A DNA stretch of 34,734 bases from Eubacteriales Family XIII. Incertae Sedis bacterium (GTDB lineage Bacteria > Bacillota > Clostridia > Peptostreptococcales > Anaerovoracaceae), in assembly GCA_031266025.1 (NCBI GenBank), contig JAISBV010000106.1:1-34734 (forward strand), in the 5' to 3' direction. The number at the start of each line of letters is the position of its first letter. Position 1 is the first letter of the stretch. Positions 23,048-31,539 of the stretch are shown here, one piece after another. The position numbers and the translations under genes are program-made. The notes beneath the pieces are model-generated. The model searched no databases and was not told the DNA's origin. It saw only the letters and a program-made list of their open reading frames with translations.

Positions 23048-24502
23048 TTAACCGGCCGAGAGCGCGTAAATCGCTTCGGCGTATATCTTCGTCAGCTTGA
23101 TCAGATTTTCGACGGAGATATATTCGTCCTTTTGATGTTCGAGTTTGGGTTCGCCGGGGAAGCCGGGGCCGAACGCGACGATATTTTTCGCGGCTCGCGC
23201 GTATGTTCCGCCGCCTATAACGGCGGGACGGCTTTCCGCGTCGCCTGTATGTTTGCGGTACACATCCGTCAGCGTTTCGACGAGAGGATCATCGGCCGGT
23301 ATGTATATAGGCGGTTTATGATCAAGCTTCACGAGACCCAGATCGTATTTGTGGATAAGCGGCAGCATGGCGCCGTAGACTTGATCCTGATCCGCTGTCA
23401 CGGGATATCGAACATTGACGGTCAGAATTATTGCCTCCGTATCACCGTTTATTGTTCCGACATTGAAGATCAGCGAACCCGACGGTTCGTCGCTGAAGCC
23501 GCAGCCCAGCCCAAAGCCGTTCAGTTCAAATCCTATATGTCTGTTATAAAAATCCGCGAATTCAAGCACGTTCTCGTTGACAAGCCCAATGCGGGGAAGA
23601 AAATCCATCAGAATCGAGATGGCGTTCAGCCCTTTTTCAGGCGTTGCGCCGTGGGCCGAGACGCCGTTCACGCTGATCTCAAGGCTCTTCCCGATGCCCT
23701 TTGTGTGGATTTGCCTGCCCGTTTCGTTCCGATAAGCCGCGACTTTCGTCTTCACTTCCTCATAAGAATCTCCGCGCACAACGGCGCGCGCGAAATCCGC
23801 AACCATATTCGCGGCGGCGCCTCCGCTGAGCTTGCGAAGCGACAGCCCCTTTGCCGTCGTTTTGCCAAGCTTCTTCGCAAGTTCGAATATAAGAATACCT
23901 TTTTCGCCGTGTATAGCCGGAAAATCCGCATCCGGCGTAAAGCCGAAATTCGGCGCTCCGGCGCGCGCGATGTAACGGCGCATGCCTTCCCATCCGGTTT
24001 CCTCGTCAAGTCCGAGTATAAGCCGCACACTCTTCACGGGCGCGAAGCCGCTCTCTTTCAGTATCTTCATAGCGTAATAACAGGCCATGGCGGGCCCCTT
24101 GTCGTCTACGGCGCCGCGCCCGTACACGCGCCCGTCTTCAAGTTTGCCTATGAACGGGTCACAGACCCAGTCCTGTCCTGCGGGAACCACATCCAGATGC
24201 ACAAGTATCCCGAGCGTTTCATCGGGTGCTTCGGGCGCGCCCGAAGGCAGTTCGCCGAATTCGATATGACCGCCGTAATTGTCAGCGTTCAGGATCGTGA
24301 AACCGTCCTCGCCGGCGAGCTCAAGCATATAGTCGAAGGCCTCTTGTACACCGGCGCCGAAAGGCGCGCCGCCTGCCTGCTCCTCGCCGACGCTGCGTAT
24401 CGCGATAAGAGCGCGCAATTTTTCCGTTATCTCTTCGGATAACTCGTCTATGCGCGTGTTTACGAGCGCAAGCAGATCATCTTTATTGTCTTTTTTTTCC
24501 AT
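23048..24502 (-). CDS. M20-family dipeptidase (PepV/Sapep-like)
   Basis: A 484-residue zinc dipeptidase. The N-terminal catalytic domain has LGILVHLDVVPAGQDW (His and Asp), WVCDPFIGKLEDGRVYGRGAVDDKGP and LILGLDEETGWEGM (catalytic Glu pair), followed by the dimerisation insert and a C-terminal part with GGGTYARAAKNIVAFGPGFPGEP. The pattern is that of PepV and staphylococcal Sapep, which cleave dipeptides. The ATG at 24502 follows the CapA-like gene stop by 4 nt and has GGGAAGA upstream. A longer frame to 24724 runs through the upstream gene, adds 74 Arg-rich residues, and is rejected. No signal peptide is seen, so the enzyme is probably cytoplasmic. Confidence 0.93.
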   Translation of the reverse strand: MEKKDNKDDLLALVNTRIDELSEEITEKLRALIAIRSVGEEQAGGAPFGAGVQEAFDYMLELAGEDGFTILNADNYGGHIEFGELPSGAPEAPDETLGILVHLDVVPAGQDWVCDPFIGKLEDGRVYGRGAVDDKGPAMACYYAMKILKESGFAPVKSVRLILGLDEETGWEGMRRYIARAGAPNFGFTPDADFPAIHGEKGILIFELAKKLGKTTAKGLSLRKLSGGAAANMVADFARAVVRGDSYEEVKTKVAAYRNETGRQIHTKGIGKSLEISVNGVSAHGATPEKGLNAISILMDFLPRIGLVNENVLEFADFYNRHIGFELNGFGLGCGFSDEPSGSLIFNVGTINGDTEAIILTVNVRYPVTADQDQVYGAMLPLIHKYDLGLVKLDHKPPIYIPADDPLVETLTDVYRKHTGDAESRPAVIGGGTYARAAKNIVAFGPGFPGEPKLEHQKDEYISVENLIKLTKIYAEAIYALSAG

Positions 24503-24506
24503 TATA

Positions 24507-25766
24507 TCATTCTTCCCTGTAAATCGCAGCTTCGCCCAAAAGCGCTTCGCAGTCCGCAAGCGCCTGTCTCGCCCGATCCGCGTGACCTGAGATCGAAAGC
24601 GCCGGATTATTTTCAAAATCGCCCGCAAGCGGCACGACGGTGTATACGTCCTTGCCGCCGCTTCGGTATTTGTCAACCCACGTCGGCAGCGCCTTAGCCT
24701 CGATGCGCTCGATACTGCCGGCACTCTTCATAAATTGCACATCCACCACCGCCACCAAGCCCTGTTCCGTGTAGCGATTGTCACTCATTTCAAAGCGCTG
24801 ATTGGAGATAAAATTTCCAAGGGAATAAAATACCGGTACGGCGCGACCGGAACTCGGATACAAGTACTCCATGCCCTGCGGAACATGCGGATGCGACGCG
24901 AATATGATATCGGCGCCCGATATTGCCGCTCTGCTTGCGATGTATTGCTGATAGTCGTTCGGCGACCTTTGGTACTCTTCGCCCCAATGGAAATAACAGA
25001 CGACGAGCTCCGCGCCGGCCTCTCGCGTACGCGCTATCTCTTCGGCCACCCGCGCGAGATCGACGTCCAAATCTTCATAGCCGAAAGAGTTGATCAGCGG
25101 TTCAAGCTCTTCACTGACGCGGATGCCGTTCAGCGTCCTGTTTTTGCCCGAACGCGGCGTTTCGTATGTAAATGACACAAGTCCGACATTGATATCGGCG
25201 CTGCGTATGACAGTATCCGGCGTTTCGCCCTCGAAGCGCGAACCCGCCGTTTTCAGACCCGCGCTTCTGCTGACCTCAAGCGTTCTGCGCAGACCCGCCG
25301 CGCCGCGATCCAACATATGGTTGTTCGATGTGAAAACCGCGTCAAATCCCGCGTCCGTGATCGCGTCGGCCAAGCTGTCCGGCGACGAAAATGTTGGATA
25401 GCCCGTATACGGCTCGCCGCCAAACGTGGTTTCGAGATTGCAGAACGCCAAGTCGGCGTCTGAAATATATTCTTTCACGTATTCGAAATTGTTGCTGAAA
25501 TCGTAGGCGCCCGTCACAGCGTCGTGTTGGGCTCTGATCTGCGGAACATGCACCATCACGTCGCCCGCGCAGAGTATGCGCAGCGAAACAGGAATCTCCT
25601 CCGTCTCTTCAACAGGGTCTCCGGCCGCTTCGGCGCGCGATGAAGACGCATCCGAGTCCGACCTGTCGCTGTCGGCCGCAGTACACGCTGAGAGCAATGA
25701 AAGCAAAGGGATTGCCGTCAGCAATCCCAATATCAACAAATATGCCTTAACCCGTCTGCAATTCAT
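24507..25766 (-). CDS. CapA-like lipoprotein (PGA_cap metallophosphatase fold)
   Basis: A 419-residue exported lipoprotein. The N-terminus has a basic start, a hydrophobic segment (AYLLILGLLTAIPLLSLL) and a lipobox LLSAC with the Cys to be lipidated, followed by a low-complexity Ser/Asp/Glu linker. The PGA_cap domain then shows LRILCAGDVMVH, LAFCNLETTFGG, FTSNNHMLDRGAAG, VVCYFHWGEEY, FASHPHVPQGMEYL and VFYSLGNFISNQRF, the metal-site motifs of CapA/PgsA proteins. Such proteins take part in poly-gamma-glutamate export or have unassigned roles. No pgsB or pgsC gene is nearby. ATG 25766 with an upstream GGGAA is preferred to a TTG six codons earlier. It is cotranscribed with the dipeptidase. Confidence 0.88.
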   Translation of the reverse strand: MNCRRVKAYLLILGLLTAIPLLSLLSACTAADSDRSDSDASSSRAEAAGDPVEETEEIPVSLRILCAGDVMVHVPQIRAQHDAVTGAYDFSNNFEYVKEYISDADLAFCNLETTFGGEPYTGYPTFSSPDSLADAITDAGFDAVFTSNNHMLDRGAAGLRRTLEVSRSAGLKTAGSRFEGETPDTVIRSADINVGLVSFTYETPRSGKNRTLNGIRVSEELEPLINSFGYEDLDVDLARVAEEIARTREAGAELVVCYFHWGEEYQRSPNDYQQYIASRAAISGADIIFASHPHVPQGMEYLYPSSGRAVPVFYSLGNFISNQRFEMSDNRYTEQGLVAVVDVQFMKSAGSIERIEAKALPTWVDKYRSGGKDVYTVVPLAGDFENNPALSISGHADRARQALADCEALLGEAAIYREE

Positions 25767-25814
25767 CTGAATATTCCCGTTCAAAACTTATAACTTGAAT
25801 TAAAGCTGCTCAAT

Positions 25815-26036
25815 TCAGTTAACTGACTCAACTGAAATTTCGGGGTAATGCTCCTTGAGTATCCGTTCGATACCGTTCTTCACTGTCATCTGCGAATACG
25901 GACAACCCGCGCAATGGCCTTGAAGCCTGACCTTGACCACATTGTCCGCCGTAAGCTCCACAAACTCCACATCCCCGCCGTCCTGCTGCAGCATGGGGCG
26001 TATATCTTCCAAGACCGCCATGACGTTAGCTTCCAT
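25815..26036 (-). CDS. NifU-like C-terminal domain Fe-S scaffold protein
   Basis: A 73-residue stand-alone NifU C-terminal (Nfu) domain. MAVLEDIRPMLQQDGGDVEFVEL begins the domain and GHCAGCPYSQMTVKNGIE contains the CxxC pair that holds a shared 4Fe-4S cluster in family members. The size is typical for the short Nfu proteins of Bacillota. AAGGAGAG is present 8 nt upstream of the ATG. It sits between the Hpt gene and the CapA-like gene; no other Fe-S assembly gene is nearby. Confidence 0.93.
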   Translation of the reverse strand: MEANVMAVLEDIRPMLQQDGGDVEFVELTADNVVKVRLQGHCAGCPYSQMTVKNGIERILKEHYPEISVESVN

Positions 26037-26113
26037 AATATATTCTCTCCTTCATTGTAATTGCTGAATCCTTCATTGCCGGGCCGGCCGCTTCCTCGAA
26101 TCTCGGATCCGCG

Positions 26114-26500
26114 TCACTCTATGGCGGCAAGCATTATATTCAGATAGGCGCTCGTCTTTTCCGCAATAGCGTCAAACGTCTCTTTATCCGCAGATTCATA
26201 AACGCCTTGCTTCAGCTTGGTCTCGAACGCCACGGTTTCGTTGTACAACTTTGTCAATGAAAGATTACCCGACATGCCCTTGATGCCGTGCGCCGTAGCC
26301 GTAGCCGCTTCGATATCACCGGCGGCAAGATTGGCAGTAAATTTGTCAAGTTCTTCTGTTGCAAGAAATGAATGGAGTATCTTGATGTATATCTTTACAC
26401 TTCCCGCGACGCGTTTCAGGCCCGATTCAATATCTATATATTCATCAAAATCCGACGGATATTGCGGCGACGCCTTGACTTTATCTGATATTTCGCTCAT
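26114..26500 (-). CDS. orphan histidine phosphotransfer (Hpt) protein
   Basis: A 128-residue four-helix Hpt-domain protein. The phosphoacceptor motif ATATAHGIKGMSGNLSL holds H71, and the upstream helices (SVKIYIKILHSFL and LDKFTANLAAGD) match the family. The ATG at 26500 is chosen because GGAGG lies 5 nt before it; an earlier in-frame ATG at 26512 has no binding site. Hpt proteins pass phosphate between a receiver domain and another receiver in phosphorelays. It follows walK on the same strand after about 68 bp, but WalK has no receiver domain, so its partners are not evident. Confidence 0.86.
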   Translation of the reverse strand: MSEISDKVKASPQYPSDFDEYIDIESGLKRVAGSVKIYIKILHSFLATEELDKFTANLAAGDIEAATATAHGIKGMSGNLSLTKLYNETVAFETKLKQGVYESADKETFDAIAEKTSAYLNIMLAAIE

Positions 26501-26568
26501 ATGTGCCTCCATTGCGACTCATCGGTCGCCACAAACATTTTACCCCGTTTGAATACGGGATACCGGAA

Positions 26569-28410
26569 CTATTCGATATTCTGCCTGCCCCGATGCGGCG
26601 CCAAAGGCAGCGTGATCGTCACCCTCGTTCCCTTCTTCTCCTTACTCTCTATCTCAATAAAGCCCTTATGTTCTTCTATAATCTGCCGCGATATCGCAAG
26701 ACCGAGTCCCGTCCCCCCCGCGCTTCGCGAGCGCGCTTTGTCCACACGGAAGAAACGTTCGAAAACCCGAGAAATCTGGTTCTCGGGAATGCCAATGCCG
26801 TTGTCGCCTACGATGATTCGAGCGTTACGACCGGCCTTGTAGGCGTCGATGTCTATACGCCCTTTTTCGTTTGTGTATTTGATAGCGTTGCTCAAAACGT
26901 TCAGCACTACCTGCTCTATTCTGTCCCTGTCCATATCAACCTGTATGTGCGCGTCCTCATCAAACAGCACATTCAGATGCTGCTCCTTGCTCCTTGCCAT
27001 CATTTCCATTTTCTTTACAGCCGCAGAAAGCAGCAGGATAAGGTTCCCCTCTTTTTTATACCACTTTTCCTGTTTATAATCAAGTCTTGAAAGCTGAAGA
27101 AGGTCTTTCACAAGACGATTCATGCGATCCGCCTCGGCGTCCACGATTTTCAGAAACTCCATTGCCGTATTCCTGTCGCTTTCAAGACCGTCAAGAAGCA
27201 GGGTTTCCGTGTAACTCTTTATCGTCGTCAGGGGCGTCTTCAACTCGTGGGACACATTTGCCACGAAGTCCGTCTGCATGTTTTCAAGCTTCTGCTGCTC
27301 CGTGACGTCTTGAAGAAGCATGATGATCCCTATGTCCGCGCCGTTCTCATCTTGAAACCGATCATAGCGCACCGTATACGTGGCGCCGCCGTATATGAAC
27401 GTATCCATGGCCGCGCCGTTCGTACAATTTCGAATGACGGTCTTTAAACTCAGATTTTCCGTATATTTTTCAATAATGCGGTCATAATGCTTGTTTTCGA
27501 TGTCGTTCTCGCCGAATTTCAGCATTTCCCTCGCTGCGGGATTCGCATGTATGATGTGTCCCGAAAGGTCTACGGCTATAAGCCCGTCGGCCATATTCTT
27601 CAATATAGCCTCAAGCTTGCTCTTTTCGCTCGATATCTCGGAAACGGTTCGATCAAGCTCTATGCGAAGCAGGTTGAACATCTCCGCCAAACGTCCGATT
27701 TCATCATCCGACTTGACGCTGACCTCCTGACTGAAATCGCCGCGCGCCATCCTCTCGGCTTTCTTCGTTACGTCGTTGATGGGAACGGTGATGCTGCGCG
27801 CAATGAGGAAACCGAGTATGACGGTTATGAACAACGCGGGCGCCATAGCCCGAACAAATATCAGCTTGGCTTCGTTGATCGTTTTTTGAATCTCGGTCAT
27901 GTCCGTCCGAAAATACAGAACCCCTTCCGTTTCGCCGGTATCGTCCGTTATCGGAAACGCAACGCTTTTCGTGGGGATATCCTCGCCGTCGCGTGAGTAA
28001 ATGGCGTCGTATTCGCCGTACTCGTCATATTCGCCGTTTAATATCTTGAATATCAGGGTTTCCTCAAGCACGCCGTGCGCGCTTTGACCCTTATACTCGT
28101 TTGTGGCTGCGATGATTTCCCAGTGACCGTCCACAACAAAAATCTCGTTTTGCAGCGTTCTGGCCCAAGCGTCGAGCCCGGTCTGTATCTCGTCGCGATG
28201 TGCGGACAAATCACCGTAAGATGCGATTGACGTCAAAATAGTGGTTTCCGCGACAGTTTTTCTCAAGTTGGAGCTAATGGAGTCATTATAATAAGCCTCA
28301 AGTTGGCTCATTATGAATACGCCGATCATCGATGTGGCGATGAACACCAGAAGAATATAGATAAAGACTATCTTCCATCGGATGCTGCTCCATATTCTCT
28401 TGCCCGCCAT
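26569..28410 (-). CDS. walK: sensor histidine kinase WalK (VicK/YycG)
   Basis: A 613-residue membrane sensor kinase for cell-wall metabolism. Two membrane segments (about residues 12 to 34 and 187 to 206) flank an extracytoplasmic domain. HAMP (about 207 to 260) and PAS (about 265 to 360, NMADGLIAVDLSGHIIHANPA) domains follow. The HisKA motif FVANVSHELKTPLTTIKSY carries H388. The ATPase domain shows NLLSNAIKY-like NVLSNAIKYTN, GDNGIGIPENQ, VFERFFRVDKARS and GTGLGLAI. The start ATG has GGAGG 5 nt upstream, and 11 nt separate it from the walR stop. The domain order and pairing with an OmpR-type regulator support WalK over other kinases. Confidence 0.93.
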   Translation of the reverse strand: MAGKRIWSSIRWKIVFIYILLVFIATSMIGVFIMSQLEAYYNDSISSNLRKTVAETTILTSIASYGDLSAHRDEIQTGLDAWARTLQNEIFVVDGHWEIIAATNEYKGQSAHGVLEETLIFKILNGEYDEYGEYDAIYSRDGEDIPTKSVAFPITDDTGETEGVLYFRTDMTEIQKTINEAKLIFVRAMAPALFITVILGFLIARSITVPINDVTKKAERMARGDFSQEVSVKSDDEIGRLAEMFNLLRIELDRTVSEISSEKSKLEAILKNMADGLIAVDLSGHIIHANPAAREMLKFGENDIENKHYDRIIEKYTENLSLKTVIRNCTNGAAMDTFIYGGATYTVRYDRFQDENGADIGIIMLLQDVTEQQKLENMQTDFVANVSHELKTPLTTIKSYTETLLLDGLESDRNTAMEFLKIVDAEADRMNRLVKDLLQLSRLDYKQEKWYKKEGNLILLLSAAVKKMEMMARSKEQHLNVLFDEDAHIQVDMDRDRIEQVVLNVLSNAIKYTNEKGRIDIDAYKAGRNARIIVGDNGIGIPENQISRVFERFFRVDKARSRSAGGTGLGLAISRQIIEEHKGFIEIESKEKKGTRVTITLPLAPHRGRQNIE

Positions 28411-28421
28411 AGGGCCCTCCG

Positions 28422-29120
28422 TCAGGGTCGTCTGAAATAGTAACCTATTCCGCGTTTCGTCATGATATACTTGGGATTGCCGGAGTCGTCCTCAAGCTTT
28501 TCGCGCAGTCTGCGCACCGTAACGTCCACCGTTCTGATATCGCCGAAATATTCATAGCCCCAGACATCCGACAACAGCTGCTCACGCGAGAACACCTTGT
28601 TCTCTTTCTTCGCAAGATATTGCAAAAGCTCGAACTCGCGCAACGTCAAATCCAATGGTTCGCCGTTTTTTCGAACTTCATACCGGTTCATATCTATCGA
28701 AAGGTTGCCGAAATCCTGCACATTCGCCGGGTCGTCCTTCTCGCTGTCGTCAAGATCTATACGCCTGAAATTGGCTTTGATGCGCGCAATCAGCTCTCGC
28801 ATACCGAAAGGCTTCGTGATATAATCGTCGGCGCCGAGCTCGAGTCCAAGAACTTTGTCAACCTCCTCTTCCTTGGCGGTCAGCATCAGTATGGGCACGG
28901 CGCTCGTTTCGCGAACTTTCTTGCAGATTTCAAAGCCGTCTATATGCGGCAGCATGACGTCGAGCAGAATCAGGTCGGGTTTGCCGGCAAGGGCTTTTTC
29001 AAGACCGCTTTCGCCGTCATAAGCCGTGTCTACTTCAAATCCTTCCTTTTTCAAATTGAACTGAATTATATCGGAAATAGACTTTTCATCTTCAACGATC
29101 AAAACTTTTTTCGTATCCAT
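28422..29120 (-). CDS. walR: response regulator WalR (VicR/YycF)
   Basis: A 232-residue OmpR/PhoB-type regulator. The receiver domain has LIVEDEKSISDII with the acidic pair, the phosphoacceptor D54 in LILLDVMLPHIDG, and LTAKEEEVDKVLGLELGADDYITKPF with the conserved Thr and Lys. The C-terminal winged helix has LTLREFELLQYLAKKENKVFSREQLLSDVWGYEYFGD, seen in short pieces, then RTVDVTVRRLREKLE and ITKRGIGYYF-like TKRGIGYYFRRP. These are the usual WalR features. In relatives it controls wall hydrolases; an M23 peptidase gene lies directly upstream. The ATG has AAAGG 9 nt before it. YycH and YycI are not present here. Confidence 0.95.
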   Translation of the reverse strand: MDTKKVLIVEDEKSISDIIQFNLKKEGFEVDTAYDGESGLEKALAGKPDLILLDVMLPHIDGFEICKKVRETSAVPILMLTAKEEEVDKVLGLELGADDYITKPFGMRELIARIKANFRRIDLDDSEKDDPANVQDFGNLSIDMNRYEVRKNGEPLDLTLREFELLQYLAKKENKVFSREQLLSDVWGYEYFGDIRTVDVTVRRLREKLEDDSGNPKYIMTKRGIGYYFRRP

Positions 29121-29197
29121 CCGGTTTGCCTTTCGTCAATGAATGAGCCGCCAAGCCGCAGTCATTCTTTACGGGTTACTGCTTAAAGTCCAATCGA

Positions 29198-29252
29198 AAC
29201 TACTCAACCGACCGAAGATTTTTTTGAAAAAAGAACGGCCGGTTAAGTAGTT
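29198..29252 (-). terminator. long hairpin terminator after the M23 peptidase gene
   Basis: Starting 3 nt after the M23 stop codon, 17-nt arms at 29236-29252 and 29198-29214 can pair with only two G-U wobbles. The loop contains a run of six T and seven A that can pair further, making one hairpin of about 55 nt. The downstream side has only three T, so it may be a weak terminator or a processing/stability element between the M23 gene and walR. Confidence 0.6.
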
Positions 29253-29255
29253 ACA

Positions 29256-31304
29256 TTACAGGTAGTTCAACGGATTTTTGGCTACGCCGTTAACATGCAC
29301 CTCAAAATGCAAATGCGCGCCCGTACTTCTTCCCGTACTGCCCACATTGGCGATATGCTGGCCCTGATAAACATGATCGCCCGCACTTACAAGCAGCTTA
29401 CTGCAATGCCCGTACCAAGTTTCGCGATTGCCGCCGTGATCGATCTTGACCAGATAGCCCAAGGAACCGCCCCAGCCGGCGAATGTAACCTTACCTCCGT
29501 CCGCCGCGCGAATAGCCGTGCCGCTCGAAGCTGCGAGATCAATTCCGTTGTGCATACGGCCCCATCGCGTACCGAAGCGGGATGTCAGCCTGCCGCGCGT
29601 CGGGTATTGAAAAGTACCCGTACCTATGAGCGGCGGCGGATCCTTCGTGCCGACGAGAACGACCTGCGCCGCGGGTTGAAGCAGCGTTACCGATTCCAAC
29701 TCGTTCTTGCCGGTTTCGACGCCGTTCTCCTTTATGATCTCCGCCGTAACTTGGCGCTCGCCCTTCGTGCCGGTCAGCCGCACGGTCTGTTCTCCCTTGA
29801 ACATGGCCGAACTGTTCTCATAGGCTATGTCAAACGGAACCTCTTCTATATATGTCGCCACCTCTGTAGTCTTAACCGTCAGAAGCGGCACTACACGCTC
29901 AAGCTTGAGCTGCTGGCCTATCTGCAGACGCTCAGGCACTACATCCGGATTCATGTTCATCAACTCCGAAAGACCGAGACCGTACATGACGGCGATTCCG
30001 GACAAGGTCTGACCCTTCTCTACGGCGTGATACCGCTGCTCGACAGCGCCAGTCATAACATAATCGAATATGTCCTCGGGCTTTTTGAGATAAGCGAGCT
30101 TGGTATCAATTTCGCTGATTTGAATGTTCTCGGAGAAATCCACGTCCGTATAATTCCCGCCGTTACCGCCGTCGCTCAGAAACTGCGCCTGTATGTCCGC
30201 TAAAAAGTTCTCCACCGTTGCCTTACTGTCAAAAGTGGCTATGGATTTGCCGTCGGCCACTATCGTATAGCCCTTGACCTTCATATCCTTCATATACGTC
30301 AGGCTGTTCAGCACGTCGTCCGGCGAATCGACGCGCGTCTCAACGCCAAAAACGCGCCTGAAGCTTATATCACGGTTTTCGTCTATGTTGATTTCCGCGT
30401 TGTACGCCTGTGACAGCTTATCGCCAACGAGTCTCACCGCGCTGTAAACGGTCTTCTTGTCATTGACAACTCCGAGCGGCTTGCCGTTATACATGTATTC
30501 GTAGGCCGAATAGTGATTGACGGCGGATACGGCGCAGACCGAGAGGACAAGGCAAACGGCCAAAGTCGCAAGTACGGACTTTTTATGCACATCCGAAAAC
30601 AGACACAATAGGCGCCACGCGCGGTTCATGGCGCGCGCAAAAACAAGCATCCCCGCTTTGCAGGAAGCCGCAAAGGCCGATGAGGATGCGCGAACTCCGG
30701 TAAAGGCGGATTTGGCGGCCGTTCGGTACAGGACGCCGCACGCAAAAAGGCGAGCGCGCAATTTATTTTTGGCAATCCAGACGAATTTTATAAAACGCAG
30801 TATGCAGAGAGCGAATTTGTTTTCCCGCTCTACCGCGCGGCAGAAACGCTCGAAAATCGCTTCCGCGCCGGCGGACATTCGGGCGGATACGGCGCGCGCC
30901 GCAGCGCCGGTCACGCGCGATACCGCTCTCACGACGGTCATGACGGCGCGTCCGATAACACGCAAAGGCGGCGCCAAGCGCGAAAGCACATGCAAGGTCA
31001 TAAATGCGCTCACCCTGATAGCCGAAGCGCTTAACGAAACTGAGACCGCGCGTTCTGCGCGAGACCGCGCGACAGCCGTTCGTCTGGCCGCGCGACGGCC
31101 CAGACGGCGGGCATTTATTCCTGCGGATGCCGGCGCTTTCGCGACCGCTTCAAAAAACGCAAAAAGCCGGTCGATCGCTTTATCGACCGCAAAACTTGTC
31201 CCCGGCGCATCGAAATCTTCCGGCTTCGGTACGGCGAGCATTGCGAAACCCCTGAATCTGCCTCTGACTTTTTGAAAAATCGACATGAAATCGGGCTTAC
31301 TCAT
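29256..31304 (-). CDS. M23 endopeptidase with LysM and G5 domains and a long cytoplasmic N-terminus
   Basis: A 682-residue membrane-anchored peptidoglycan hydrolase. Residues 1 to about 240 are Ala- and Arg-rich with no recognised domain. A membrane segment at about 240 to 262 (VLATLAVCLVLSVCAVSAV) follows. After it come a linker, a LysM domain at about 423 to 466 (YHAVEKGQTLSGIAVMYGL), a G5 domain at about 471 to 555 and an M23 domain at about 565 to 678. The M23 zinc motifs HNGIDLAASSG and GAHLHFEVHVNG are intact, as is the ETWYGH His. The extracellular part should cleave peptidoglycan cross-bridges. ATG 31304 has AAAGGA 6 nt upstream, and a strong promoter starts at about 31325, which rules out the GTG there. 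The gene lies upstream of walRK. Confidence 0.92.
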   Translation of the reverse strand: MSKPDFMSIFQKVRGRFRGFAMLAVPKPEDFDAPGTSFAVDKAIDRLFAFFEAVAKAPASAGINARRLGRRAARRTAVARSRAERAVSVSLSASAIRVSAFMTLHVLSRLAPPLRVIGRAVMTVVRAVSRVTGAAARAVSARMSAGAEAIFERFCRAVERENKFALCILRFIKFVWIAKNKLRARLFACGVLYRTAAKSAFTGVRASSSAFAASCKAGMLVFARAMNRAWRLLCLFSDVHKKSVLATLAVCLVLSVCAVSAVNHYSAYEYMYNGKPLGVVNDKKTVYSAVRLVGDKLSQAYNAEINIDENRDISFRRVFGVETRVDSPDDVLNSLTYMKDMKVKGYTIVADGKSIATFDSKATVENFLADIQAQFLSDGGNGGNYTDVDFSENIQISEIDTKLAYLKKPEDIFDYVMTGAVEQRYHAVEKGQTLSGIAVMYGLGLSELMNMNPDVVPERLQIGQQLKLERVVPLLTVKTTEVATYIEEVPFDIAYENSSAMFKGEQTVRLTGTKGERQVTAEIIKENGVETGKNELESVTLLQPAAQVVLVGTKDPPPLIGTGTFQYPTRGRLTSRFGTRWGRMHNGIDLAASSGTAIRAADGGKVTFAGWGGSLGYLVKIDHGGNRETWYGHCSKLLVSAGDHVYQGQHIANVGSTGRSTGAHLHFEVHVNGVAKNPLNYL

Positions 31305-31330
31305 GTGAATTCCTTTCTTTGGCACTATTA

Positions 31331-31359
31331 AGTATACTACAATGCCGCCCGTTTTTCAA
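31331..31359 (-). promoter_or_regulatory. strong promoter for the M23 peptidase gene
   Basis: On the minus strand, TTGAAA (31354-31359), a 17-bp spacer and TATACT (31331-31336). The predicted transcription start is near 31324, about 20 nt upstream of the chosen ATG at 31304. A second TTGAAAAAAACGG stretch lies just upstream, making a short direct repeat with the -35 region. No WalR-type TGTWAH-N5-TGTWAH site was recognised. Confidence 0.65.
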
Positions 31360-31388
31360 ACCGTTTTTTTCAAATTCACATACTTTTC

Positions 31389-31522
31389 ACAATCTGCGTT
31401 GTTGCAAATTCAAGGATCAACCGAAGTCAGACGCTGTTTTTACGGCGAATGCGGAGCAGGACGCTTCCTTATCCGGCAAAAATCACCGAATACGGGTAAC
31501 GCGTCAAAGCGCTGTCGGCAGT
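31389..31522. repeat. 134-bp direct repeat, copy 1
   Basis: This block is repeated in the same orientation at 33219-33352, 1,830 bp away, with 132 of 134 positions identical by eye; the differences are at 31429 and 31431 (A here, G in copy 2). In copy 2 the last 54 bp are the 3' end of the PIN toxin gene and the rest is its downstream flank. It lies between the M23 promoter and the AlbA-type gene. Confidence 0.93.
31469..31522 (-). pseudogene. remnant of the PIN toxin 3' end
   Basis: This part of repeat copy 1 would encode the same 17 C-terminal residues (TADSALTRYPYSVIFAG) and stop codon as the complete toxin gene at 33299-33682. No start, binding site or other toxin sequence precedes it; the sequence upstream is the end of the AlbA-type gene. 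It is a non-functional fragment left by the duplication. Confidence 0.8.
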
Positions 31523-31539
31523 TAGAAGAGGAACAGCTG

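Noticed and set aside
23132-24442. 436-codon plus-strand frame opposite the dipeptidase
   Set aside because: The M20 dipeptidase motifs lie on the minus strand; this frame is Arg/His/Phe-rich and has no motif.
24503-24724. N-terminal extension of the dipeptidase frame
   Set aside because: The 74 extra residues are Arg-rich and overlap the end of the CapA-like gene; ATG 24502 fits the family start.
30517-31275. Open 252-codon frame on the plus strand opposite the M23 gene
   Set aside because: It is antisense to the Ala/Arg-rich N-terminus, has biased composition typical of a shadow frame, no binding site and no recognisable motif. The M23 frame on the other strand has a promoter and binding site.
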